Shown here in pieces: positions 16,104-23,877 of a DNA stretch of 64,000 nt. Every line of letters begins with the position of its first letter. Position 1 is the stretch's first letter. The notes beneath the pieces are model-generated. The model saw only the letters and a list, made by a program, of their open reading frames with translations. It was not told the DNA's origin and did not search any database. Origin of the DNA: Treponema sp. (GTDB taxonomy: Bacteria; Spirochaetota; Spirochaetia; Treponematales; Treponemataceae); contig JAFSRD010000041.1 of assembly GCA_017446265.1 (NCBI GenBank), forward strand, positions 62,001 through 126,000, in the 5' to 3' direction. A program made the translations under genes and the position numbers.

Positions 16104-17249
16104 ATGAAACTTATATGCGCTCCTATGGCAACACTCACGCACGCAGCGTTTAGAAGCGTCGTTGAAAAGTTCGGCAGCTGCGACGAATATTACTCCGAGA
16201 TGATAAACGCGGGCACATTTGTCACCGGCGGTCCATTTGAAAAATATTACATCATTCCCGATCCCGTGCCAGAAAAAATGGTGTGGCAGATCACAGGACG
16301 AAAAACAGAACACATTGTGCGTGCTGCAGAAATGATTGCAGCGCTTCCCGGTAGAGGAATTGACATAAACATGGGATGCTCTGCTCCTGAAATTATGAAA
16401 AGCGGCGCGGGCGCGGCGTGGCTTACGCGCGACAAAGCAGAAACGCGCGAGATGATTTCTAGCGTACACAACGTGTTGCACCATGCAGTGCATTCAGCCG
16501 CGCCCGCTTCAGGCGGCGGGCTCAAAAGGCACAAACGGCTTTCAGTAAAGCTGCGGCTTGGCGACGAGCATTTTACGGACAACACCCTTTTTGCGCTGTG
16601 CGACATGCTCGTCGAAGAAGGCGTGGAGCAGTTTGCGCTTCATGCACGCACGAGCAAGGAAAAATACCGCACGCCGCCGCGCTGGGAATACGTCGAAAAA
16701 CTGTGCGCTCGATACAGCGGGCAGCATGTTTCAATCGTTTTAAACGGCAATGTACGCGATGTCGCCTCATTGAACGCTGCGCTCAAGGTAGCTCCACATA
16801 TTGACGGCATCATGATTGCGCGCGCAGCAGTTGAAAGACCGTGGGTGTTTGCAACGCTCCGTACATCTTTGCAAATGGCAGATGCATTGCAGACTCTAGC
16901 GGCGTTGCACAAAGAAAATGCGTTGCATGCCGCAAGTACGCCACAGATGCGCAACGCAGCGCACATTGAAAGACAGCCTGCTCCACCTAACGAACGCGGA
17001 CAGCAATCGCTCATTGTTGACCGCGAGCAAACTGCGCTTGACTTTATCGACTTTCTTGAACGCTACCAGCCGCAAGCGTTTTGGAAAACGAGGTTGCAGC
17101 GATTTTTCGCGTATTACTGCGCGCAGTTTTTGTTTGCGCATTATTTTACCACACGCATGCTCAACGCAAAAAATCTCGACGATGCACGCAAGCAAGTGCG
17201 CAATTATTTTGTCAAACAGCCAAGCGAAAAACTGCTCGCGCTCATGTAA
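16104..17249 (+). CDS. dus: tRNA-dihydrouridine synthase
   Basis: 381 residues. A flavin enzyme that reduces uridine to dihydrouridine in the tRNA D-loop. Motifs: LICAPMATLTHAAFR (FMN-binding N-terminus), GIDINMGCSAPEIMKSGAG with the catalytic Cys, the KLRLG strand, FALHARTSKEKY, and VLNGNV with the IDGIMIARAA phosphate site. The region at about 285-325 between barrel and helical domain is longer than usual and low in conservation. The subfamily (DusA/B/C) is not decided. Confidence 0.92.
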   Translation: MKLICAPMATLTHAAFRSVVEKFGSCDEYYSEMINAGTFVTGGPFEKYYIIPDPVPEKMVWQITGRKTEHIVRAAEMIAALPGRGIDINMGCSAPEIMKSGAGAAWLTRDKAETREMISSVHNVLHHAVHSAAPASGGGLKRHKRLSVKLRLGDEHFTDNTLFALCDMLVEEGVEQFALHARTSKEKYRTPPRWEYVEKLCARYSGQHVSIVLNGNVRDVASLNAALKVAPHIDGIMIARAAVERPWVFATLRTSLQMADALQTLAALHKENALHAASTPQMRNAAHIERQPAPPNERGQQSLIVDREQTALDFIDFLERYQPQAFWKTRLQRFFAYYCAQFLFAHYFTTRMLNAKNLDDARKQVRNYFVKQPSEKLLALM

Positions 17250-17326
17250 TTTTGCAAACATAATTTTGCAAAGCCCTGCACTGTGAACAGGGGCACGAGT
17301 ACCTGCGTTGGAGCGGTTACGCAGGT
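17247..17326 (+). other. Intergenic direct repeat and hairpin between dus and glyS
   Basis: The 264-bp gap holds a 12-bp direct repeat, TAATTTTGCAAA, at 17247-17258 and 17261-17272. It is followed by a perfect 8-bp stem with a 10-base loop (ACCTGCGT 17301-17308, ACGCAGGT 17319-17326). No T-run follows, so it is not a classical terminator. It does not fold as a tRNA. Confidence 0.4.
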
Positions 17327-17412
17327 GGCAAGCGCACGCACATAGTGTGCAAGCAACGGAATGCACGCACCATCTCGACAAAGCGCTCAAAATGAGATGC
17401 ACAAAATGATGA

Positions 17413-17441
17413 TTGCCACTTCCGCTGCTTTGTGCTAGAAT
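17413..17441 (+). promoter_or_regulatory. glyS promoter
   Basis: -35 TTGCCA (17413-17418), 17-bp spacer, extended -10 TGC-TAGAAT (17436-17441). It predicts a leader of about 66 bases, with GAGAGG in front of the glyS ATG. The leader is too short for a T-box. Confidence 0.65.
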
Positions 17442-17513
17442 AATTTTTATTATGCACCGTCACATGCGGCGCACTTTTGCAGTCAGACGAGTTGCAACGA
17501 GAGGTATTTTGTT

Positions 17514-18947
17514 ATGGCAGAAAATCACGAGTGTACGTTGGATAAAATCATCAGCTTATGCAAGCGGCGCGGCTTTGTGTACCAGTCGAGCGAAATTTAC
17601 GGCGGGCAGGCAGGCGCATGGGACTACGGTCCGCTCGGCGTTGAGCTTAAACGCAATATTCAGACTGCGTGGTGGAAAGAAATGACGCAACTGCACGACG
17701 ATGTTGTGGGGCTCGACGCATCAATTTTCATGCACCACACTACATGGGAAGCAAGCGGGCATGTTGCGCATTTTTCTGACCCGATGATTGACTGCACTGA
17801 ATGCAACGCGCGCTTTCGTGCAGACCAACTTATTGAAGATTTTTGCAACTCGCATAAAATCGCGCCGCCAAAACCAATCGACACAATGGCGCACCAAGAG
17901 ATGAAATCATTCATCGAAGAAAAGCAAATTGCCTGTCCTACGTGCGGCAAACACAGCTACACTGACGTGCGCGAGTTCAACCTTATGTTCAAAACGCATC
18001 TTGGTCCTGTGCAGACAGATACGAGCATTGTCTATTTGCGGCCGGAAACGTGTCAGGGCATATTTGTCGATTTTAAAAACATTGTGCAGTCAAATCGCAT
18101 GAAAGTGCCGTTTGGGGTTGCGCAAGTAGGCAAGTCATTTCGCAACGAAATTATCTTTAAGAATTTTATTTTCCGCACATGCGAGTTTGAGCAAATGGAA
18201 ATGGAATATTTTTGCAAGCCAGGTACGGAAGACGAAACGTTTGACTACTGGCGGAACGAACGTTGGAACTTTTACAAAAAATACGGCATTTCAGAAAATC
18301 ACTTGCGCTGGCATCACCACGACAAGCTCGCACACTACGCAAAAGATGCATACGACGTGCAGTATCAATTTCCCATCGGCTTTGAAGAAATTGAAGGCAT
18401 TCACAGCCGCACTGATTTTGACTTGTCGCAACATGCAAAATATTCGGGCAAAGATATGGCATACATTGACCAAGACGACGGCAACAAACGCTATGTGCCA
18501 TACGTCATTGAAACGTCTGCCGGCTTGAACCGCAATTTCCTCATGTTCCTGTGCGAAGCATATGAGGAGCAGAACGTAGCGACTGACGGAAGCGAAGATT
18601 ACCGTACTGTGCTCCACTTGCATCCGCGCATTGCACCGGTAACAGCAGCAGTCCTTCCCATGATGAAAAAAGACGGACTTGCGGAAATTGCAGCAAACAT
18701 ACGCAAAGAGCTCAAAGAAGATTTTGTAACGGATTTTGACGTAAGCGGCACAATCGGCAAACGCTACCGCCGCCAAGACGAAATAGGCACGCCGTTTTGC
18801 ATTACGATTGACTATCAGACAAAAGACGATGACACGGTGACTATCCGCTTTAGAGATTCAATGGATCAAATACGCGTCAAACGGAGCGAGCTTGCTGCGG
18901 AATTGCAAAAAGCGATTGCATCGTACAAAAGCGTAACGCGCCAATAA
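17514..18947 (+). CDS. glyS: Glycyl-tRNA synthetase (single-chain dimeric type)
   Basis: 477 residues of a class II synthetase of the eukaryotic/archaeal-like single-chain glycine type. Motifs: GGQAGAWDYGPLGVELKRN, the DASIFMHHTTWEASGH region with a following zinc-type CxxC (CTECNARF and CPTCGKHSY), RPETCQGIFVDF, FGVAQVGKSFRNEI (motif 2) and the C-terminal anticodon-binding domain (HPRIAPVTAAVLPMMKKDG). It charges tRNA-Gly in the cytosol. The aldo-keto reductase-like gene follows 12 bp later and is likely in the same transcript. Confidence 0.97.
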   Translation: MAENHECTLDKIISLCKRRGFVYQSSEIYGGQAGAWDYGPLGVELKRNIQTAWWKEMTQLHDDVVGLDASIFMHHTTWEASGHVAHFSDPMIDCTECNARFRADQLIEDFCNSHKIAPPKPIDTMAHQEMKSFIEEKQIACPTCGKHSYTDVREFNLMFKTHLGPVQTDTSIVYLRPETCQGIFVDFKNIVQSNRMKVPFGVAQVGKSFRNEIIFKNFIFRTCEFEQMEMEYFCKPGTEDETFDYWRNERWNFYKKYGISENHLRWHHHDKLAHYAKDAYDVQYQFPIGFEEIEGIHSRTDFDLSQHAKYSGKDMAYIDQDDGNKRYVPYVIETSAGLNRNFLMFLCEAYEEQNVATDGSEDYRTVLHLHPRIAPVTAAVLPMMKKDGLAEIAANIRKELKEDFVTDFDVSGTIGKRYRRQDEIGTPFCITIDYQTKDDDTVTIRFRDSMDQIRVKRSELAAELQKAIASYKSVTRQ

Positions 18948-18959
18948 AAAAGAACGCAT

Positions 18960-19721
18960 ATGGAATATGTGCGGCTTGGCAAAACAAATCTTCTCGCAAG
19001 CAGAATATCGTTTGGCGCCATGTCGCTCCAAGACATGCAAGACGCGGAGCTTGCCACGCAGCTTGTAAAAAAATCGTACGACGCTGGAATCAATTTTTTT
19101 GACACATCACATGTAAAGCGCAAAAGTGAAAAACTGCTCGGCGACGCGCTCCATGAAATACGGAAAAACGTCATCGTTGCAACAAAGTCAAGCGCATCAT
19201 CGGCAAAAGAATTGCTCCAAGATATAGACGAAAGCCTTGCTATCATGCACATGGATGCAATAGACATATATCAATATGAAGTGAGCGGTTTTATTCCGCA
19301 AAAAGATAGTGCAGATAGAATATATCAAACACTTGTACATGCAAAGTCAGCGGGAAAGATACAGCATATCGGTGCAGTCACAGAAGATTTTGACATTGCT
19401 GTTAAAATTATTAAAAGTGGTTTATACGAAACGCTCCAATTTCCGTTCAATATGATAAGCCCTGTTGAAACAGCATCGCTTGTTGATTTGTGTTTTGAGC
19501 ATGACATAGGTTTTTTGGCAATGCAGCCGCTGTGCGGCGGAGTAATTTCAAATATTCCGCTTGCGTTTGGATTTTTATATCAATTTGAAAACGTATTTCC
19601 GCTGTGGTCACCGCGCTCGCTTGAAGAACTTGCGCATATTTTATATTTTAATGAGCACCCGCCTGTAATAGACGATTCGTTTCAACAAGATATTGAAAAA
19701 GCGCGCATGTTTTTTAATTAG
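18960..19721 (+). CDS. Aldo-keto-reductase-like protein with altered catalytic residues
   Basis: 253 residues, short for the family (about 300-340). The fold signature is clear: VRLGKTNLLASRISFGA, AGINFFDTS, LGDAL, IVATKSS and GKIQHIGAV. Of the catalytic tetrad Asp48 and Lys76 remain. The Tyr position (TAxxYGxSE in active enzymes) is Lys53 and the His position (DLYQxH) is Glu107. Redox activity is therefore doubtful; a binding or regulatory role is an inference. The last eight bases overlap the convergent HD-GYP gene. Confidence 0.8.
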   Translation: MEYVRLGKTNLLASRISFGAMSLQDMQDAELATQLVKKSYDAGINFFDTSHVKRKSEKLLGDALHEIRKNVIVATKSSASSAKELLQDIDESLAIMHMDAIDIYQYEVSGFIPQKDSADRIYQTLVHAKSAGKIQHIGAVTEDFDIAVKIIKSGLYETLQFPFNMISPVETASLVDLCFEHDIGFLAMQPLCGGVISNIPLAFGFLYQFENVFPLWSPRSLEELAHILYFNEHPPVIDDSFQQDIEKARMFFN

Positions 19722-20964
19722 CAACTTTTGATTTTAGATGCTTCAATACGTCAGCAGATTCTTCTTTGCTCAAAACGCGTATAATCCTCATGTCTGTACT
19801 GTTTGTCTGAATCGTTTTTGGAGTGCCGTCATCGTTTGTTTCTCCGAGCAGCTGTACAACTGGATTTTTAGGATTGTCGGGGTTTACGTCAATAACTTGT
19901 GCAATTTCGCCGTTGACAAGATATACGTACGCGCCTATGGGAAACAGCGACACGCTGTATAAAAGCGCTTTGATGACAGTTTCGTCATACTGATGGTTTT
20001 CATTTTTGAGCATCTCAACCATTGCGTCGAATGTGGTCCGTTCGGCTTTGTAGTTGCGCGGCGCAATAATAGACTCAAACGAACACGCAACTGCAATAAT
20101 TTTTGCATAAATAGAAATTTTGTCACCAGTCAAATGACGCGGATAGCCAAGCCCGTTTTCCCGTTCGTGATGCTCAAGGATGCCGAGCTGAATGGAAAGC
20201 GGAAACCTAAGTTCTTTTGCTATCTCAAAACCGATGACAGGATGCGTTGATATCTGCGCTCGCTCGGCGGGCGAAAGCTGCTTGTTTGTCAAATACATTT
20301 GTGGCGGCAAACGAATCATGCCTATTTCATGTATCATGCACGCAGCCCCCAACTCTACAAGTTTTGAAAGGCTCATATGCAGCTGCAACCCAATAGTAAT
20401 TGCAAGCACAGTGGAACGCATTGAGTGTTCAATGAGATAATTTTTATTACGCACGCCGTTATCTTGTTTATTTGAAGGTGTAATGCGCAGCACATACCGT
20501 CTGTTATCACGAATAAAAATGCATAAATCTTGTATAGTATCTGCAAGATTCTGCTGATTTATTTCTTTGTGCGTTGCATAGCGCGTATACAAGTAATTGA
20601 TGTAATTCATGTATTCATTGTATACGTTTTGAACAGCTTCCAGTCGCGCAGCTTCGCTGTCTTTAAGCGCGCGCGAACGTTCCATATCTTCAAGCACACG
20701 TTTAATGCCGCTACTTACGCTGTGAGACGAATCAAATGATTCAGAAGACATGCCAGATATGGCAACAGACTTGCGTGCAGCTAAATCAGCAAGGCTTATG
20801 TTGCCTTCGCTCACAATTTCGGGAAATTCCCATTCGTGCAACGCATTGACAATTTCCTGCGAGACAGCCACGCCTGCTGGTTCAATGAGAAAGAGCGTAT
20901 CGATAAACAAATCGCTGTTGAATGCGGTTCCTGGTTTTATAGAATCAATCTTAAACGTATTCAT
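19714..20964 (-). CDS. HD-GYP-family protein with degenerate metal site
   Basis: 416 residues. The N-terminal half (1-165) is a helical region without a recognised domain. The C-terminal HD-GYP domain starts near LIEHSMRSTVLA. The GYP motif is present (HHERENGLGYP, about 265-275), but the HD pair reads HE (212-213) and the later ligand in VADxFDA reads VACSFES. Active members hydrolyse cyclic di-GMP; this one may only bind it (inference). The ATG at 20964 has AAAGGG five bases upstream, and TATAAT lies at 20987-20982. Confidence 0.85.
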   Translation of the reverse strand: MNTFKIDSIKPGTAFNSDLFIDTLFLIEPAGVAVSQEIVNALHEWEFPEIVSEGNISLADLAARKSVAISGMSSESFDSSHSVSSGIKRVLEDMERSRALKDSEAARLEAVQNVYNEYMNYINYLYTRYATHKEINQQNLADTIQDLCIFIRDNRRYVLRITPSNKQDNGVRNKNYLIEHSMRSTVLAITIGLQLHMSLSKLVELGAACMIHEIGMIRLPPQMYLTNKQLSPAERAQISTHPVIGFEIAKELRFPLSIQLGILEHHERENGLGYPRHLTGDKISIYAKIIAVACSFESIIAPRNYKAERTTFDAMVEMLKNENHQYDETVIKALLYSVSLFPIGAYVYLVNGEIAQVIDVNPDNPKNPVVQLLGETNDDGTPKTIQTNSTDMRIIRVLSKEESADVLKHLKSKVAN

Positions 20965-21029
20965 CAAAACCCTTTATAAATATTATACATATTTTCTCGC
21001 AAGATACGATAGGGAAACTGGAAAAATTC

Positions 21030-21065
21030 AAAAAAAAGTTGAAAAACCTCACACGTTTTTCAACT
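21030..21065 (-). terminator. Rho-independent terminator downstream of the GltS-type gene
   Basis: On the minus strand an 11-bp perfect stem (65-55 pairing with 47-37 of 21000) with a 7-base loop is followed by seven T. It lies about 160 bases after the symporter stop codon, so the transcript has a long 3' region without a supported gene. Nothing else is seen in 20988-21224. Confidence 0.75.
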
Positions 21066-21224
21066 TTCCGTAAACATGATGTGTCAGAAGCCTTGCAGGC
21101 GTCTGGATGTTTTGTCAGCAATACTGTCATGAACAATTCGCCCGCATTCCCAACATATTGATTATCGGGAAAAATATGACAATCTTTAGAAAAAAAAGCG
21201 AAATTTAGAAAATTGTAAAAGAAT

Positions 21225-22613
21225 TCAACGTTCACGCTTCCGTTTTTTACGGAAAATAAACGAACGGAATAAAATAACATTCATGACTGCAAAGAACACG
21301 ATGAGAATGCCCCACGTTAAAAGCGGCTTGCGCGGCGCAAGCGTTGCAAGCAGCATCATCGGAAAGCCGAATATAATTGCAGGAAAATTTTGATATATCA
21401 AATTATCGAGTGCAGGGCTTTCAAAGTTCTCATCAATTTCGCGCAGTAAAATTACGCCTGTGCTTGCGGTACCGGTGAGCATGCCGTACATGACAAGGAA
21501 CTGTTCGTCGCAATAGGCAGGAAACAGAGTTTTTGAAACAAGCGCAACATATAAATATGTAACAAACGCACCTGCAACACCAAGAAGCAACAACACGCCC
21601 CAATACGCTTTGAGTAAATCAAGCTGGATGGCGGCAATGCCTGAAACTACCATAACGTCAAAACACACATTGCTTATTCTTGTCATAAGAAAATCGTTTG
21701 TATATTTTTTCTTGACCCAGCCTACCTTTTGCAACGCATTGAGGATTATCCGCACAAGAGAAGCAGCAAGGACGCCAATCAGGAAATTGAAGCCAAATAT
21801 GACGGAACGCATGCCGGGAACAAGCGTTCCCAAAAGTTTCATAAGCACATATGTAAAAAAATATGTTACAACGACAATTGCAATTTGCACAGTGAGTTTA
21901 TCGAGGCTGCCATTCACTGCAATTTCGTCTTCAGACTGAATCTGTTCTGAAAACATTTTTTGCGCTTCTTTTTTTGCACTGGCAATTTTATTGCGCCGTT
22001 TCAATATATTAAGGCAGATGACGCCGCCTATGCTCGCGCTCAAAAAACCGAGTGCCGCAACCGTAAGTCCAAAATTTTTCCCGTCGGCAAACGCATATTC
22101 AGTTTCGTAAATGCTGCCATAGTTGAGCGCCTGTCCCGTGCCTTGCCCGTAGCCGAATGGAAGCAATACGCCTGCAGCCGGAAACAGCCCTTCGAGCACG
22201 TACGCCGCCATGAGCGTTATGCCAAGCCCGACAACGCCTTGAATAAGATACGTGGCAACAGTCGTTACGCCTGTGTTGAATATTTCAATTTTTCTGTTCC
22301 GCTCAAATCGCTTTTTTGCATTCTTGAATGTCGAAGCGATAAAACCGAGTGCAAGCGTATGATACGTCACTATCTCAAAATTTTTCATCCCTTCGCCGCC
22401 AAAAAACGCATCGTCAAACATAACAGCGTTTGCCGCCGCCTTATAAATTGTAGCGACAATGAGCAACAGCGCACCAGCGAGCACCGATGTTGGAATGAGC
22501 GAGTCGTGCAACACAGGAATCGTCTTTTTAAGCGCATTGGCAATAAGCAAACTCAATAAGAGCGCGGCAATTAAATTCAATCCGCCCCATACTTCAAATC
22601 CCCAGAAATTCAT
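21225..22613 (-). CDS. Sodium/glutamate symporter-family transporter (GltS-like)
   Basis: 462 residues with about 11-12 hydrophobic segments and a cytoplasmic loop at about 212-250. It has two glycine-rich inverted halves: GYGQGTGQALNYGSIYE in the first and MYGMLTGTASTGVILLREID in the second, as in GltS-type carriers. These proteins import glutamate with sodium across the inner membrane; the substrate is inferred only from family. Its start overlaps the acyltransferase stop by 20 bases, so the two are co-transcribed. A terminator lies 160 bases beyond the stop. Confidence 0.82.
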   Translation of the reverse strand: MNFWGFEVWGGLNLIAALLLSLLIANALKKTIPVLHDSLIPTSVLAGALLLIVATIYKAAANAVMFDDAFFGGEGMKNFEIVTYHTLALGFIASTFKNAKKRFERNRKIEIFNTGVTTVATYLIQGVVGLGITLMAAYVLEGLFPAAGVLLPFGYGQGTGQALNYGSIYETEYAFADGKNFGLTVAALGFLSASIGGVICLNILKRRNKIASAKKEAQKMFSEQIQSEDEIAVNGSLDKLTVQIAIVVVTYFFTYVLMKLLGTLVPGMRSVIFGFNFLIGVLAASLVRIILNALQKVGWVKKKYTNDFLMTRISNVCFDVMVVSGIAAIQLDLLKAYWGVLLLLGVAGAFVTYLYVALVSKTLFPAYCDEQFLVMYGMLTGTASTGVILLREIDENFESPALDNLIYQNFPAIIFGFPMMLLATLAPRKPLLTWGILIVFFAVMNVILFRSFIFRKKRKRER

Positions 22614-23808
22614 CGCTGTTTTTCTCCGTCTCGTTTTTATAATGATAAAAGATATTCATATATTTGAGCGCATTAAAACGCTTGTCTCCTTTTACCTGAT
22701 ATGTTTTTTTGTCATAATAAATGTTGAGCTTGTTGCGTCCGAGCACGGTAATCGTACTGCAATCATCATACGCCAGTTGCAACTTTTCATCTCCATGCCA
22801 CAGTTCAAGCCTATTGCCAAACAGCGAGAGCGTACATTTTTTCCAGATGATATTTTTGCGTTCGTAAAGAATCACTTCTATAAGCGTGACGACATCTTCA
22901 TACAGCGCCGTTGCAATATATGCGTCAAGCTGCAATTTGTTAATAAATGACTTTTGCCAATCATACCAGTCTTTGACAAAGCGAAATTTTGAACCGTACA
23001 ATTCTTTTGTAGGCAAATAGCGCGTTTCTTTTTTGCACTTCAAGCACGTAAGCGTGTCACGGAAACTTTCAAAACGCGACAGCCCGCAGTCAGGGCACAC
23101 GTATATGACGCGCTCCAAAAATTGAGCTGCATTTTTATGCGTATATTGCTGCCCGTCAACGCGCGCCTCGTTTACGTACAGTTCTTTGCAAATGAGCTCG
23201 TACAACGCTTCGTCTGAAAGCGATTGCACTTCTTCCACTTCAAGCACGCGCGACACATATGCATGCACATGCCCTTTGCGTATAACGTCGCTCCAGCGCG
23301 GCTCAACACCGTAACCGCCTTCAATTCTATACAGCGCGACAGGCACTTTTAAAAATTTAATAAGTTTTGCAACAGCAGGCTTTATGTAGACAGTTTCACC
23401 GCTGTATGTTCTGTTCCCTTCTGGAGCCATTGCGATAGAGCCGCCTTCACGGATGACTGTGACGCATGTTTTTACCGCTGCTATGTCGCTTGTCTGCTTG
23501 ACAAAAGGGATAGGTGCAACTAAATAGCGCAACAGTTTTGAAATCCACCCATTTGAAAGGATATCCTCTGTTGAAACATAGTAGAGCACACCTTTGAACG
23601 ACATGCCTACAAAAAATTGATCAAATGGTGTTTGATGGTTATATAAAATTAAATATTGCCGATTTCCCTGCTCTCGGAATTTTTCGCAGTGCAAACCGTA
23701 TCTTATTCGTGCATAAGGATATAAAACACAATACGCAATATTCCGCCATATTCTATGACGAAACTTTACCCACTGTTTTTTGCGCACTATATTTTTTTCA
23801 TTATTCAT
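22594..23808 (-). CDS. PlsC-type acyltransferase with C-terminal zinc-ribbon extension
   Basis: 404 residues. Residues about 40-200 hold the glycerolphosphate acyltransferase fold with the catalytic HX4D in NHQTPFD and the EGNRTYSG substrate motif. Residues about 245-275 hold two CxxC pairs (CPDCG, CLKCKK), a zinc-ribbon-like insertion not found in ordinary PlsC. The last about 130 residues are unassigned. The normal role is acylating lysophosphatidic acid at the inner membrane. The ATG at 23808 is chosen from its promoter spacing. Confidence 0.82.
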   Translation of the reverse strand: MNNEKNIVRKKQWVKFRHRIWRNIAYCVLYPYARIRYGLHCEKFREQGNRQYLILYNHQTPFDQFFVGMSFKGVLYYVSTEDILSNGWISKLLRYLVAPIPFVKQTSDIAAVKTCVTVIREGGSIAMAPEGNRTYSGETVYIKPAVAKLIKFLKVPVALYRIEGGYGVEPRWSDVIRKGHVHAYVSRVLEVEEVQSLSDEALYELICKELYVNEARVDGQQYTHKNAAQFLERVIYVCPDCGLSRFESFRDTLTCLKCKKETRYLPTKELYGSKFRFVKDWYDWQKSFINKLQLDAYIATALYEDVVTLIEVILYERKNIIWKKCTLSLFGNRLELWHGDEKLQLAYDDCSTITVLGRNKLNIYYDKKTYQVKGDKRFNALKYMNIFYHYKNETEKNSDEFLGI

Positions 23809-23815
23809 GTTATAT

Positions 23816-23844
23816 ATAATAAACCGCATTTTGCAAGATGACAA
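23816..23844 (-). promoter_or_regulatory. Promoter of the acyltransferase gene, predicted leaderless
   Basis: Minus strand -35 TTGTCA (23844-23839), 17-bp spacer, -10 TATTAT (23821-23816), then seven bases to the ATG at 23808. There is no SD. Confidence 0.6.
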
Positions 23845-23877
23845 GTGTCCTGCAACAACGAGCTATGAACTTCGTGC

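Noticed and set aside
17301-17326. tRNA or glycine riboswitch / T-box upstream of glyS
   Set aside because: The hairpin does not extend to a cloverleaf, it lies upstream of the promoter, and the predicted leader is only about 66 bases.
20951-21280. 109-codon open frame between the HD-GYP and GltS-type genes (minus)
   Set aside because: Phe/Lys-rich from AT-rich DNA, contains the terminator, overlaps the symporter end, and has no SD.
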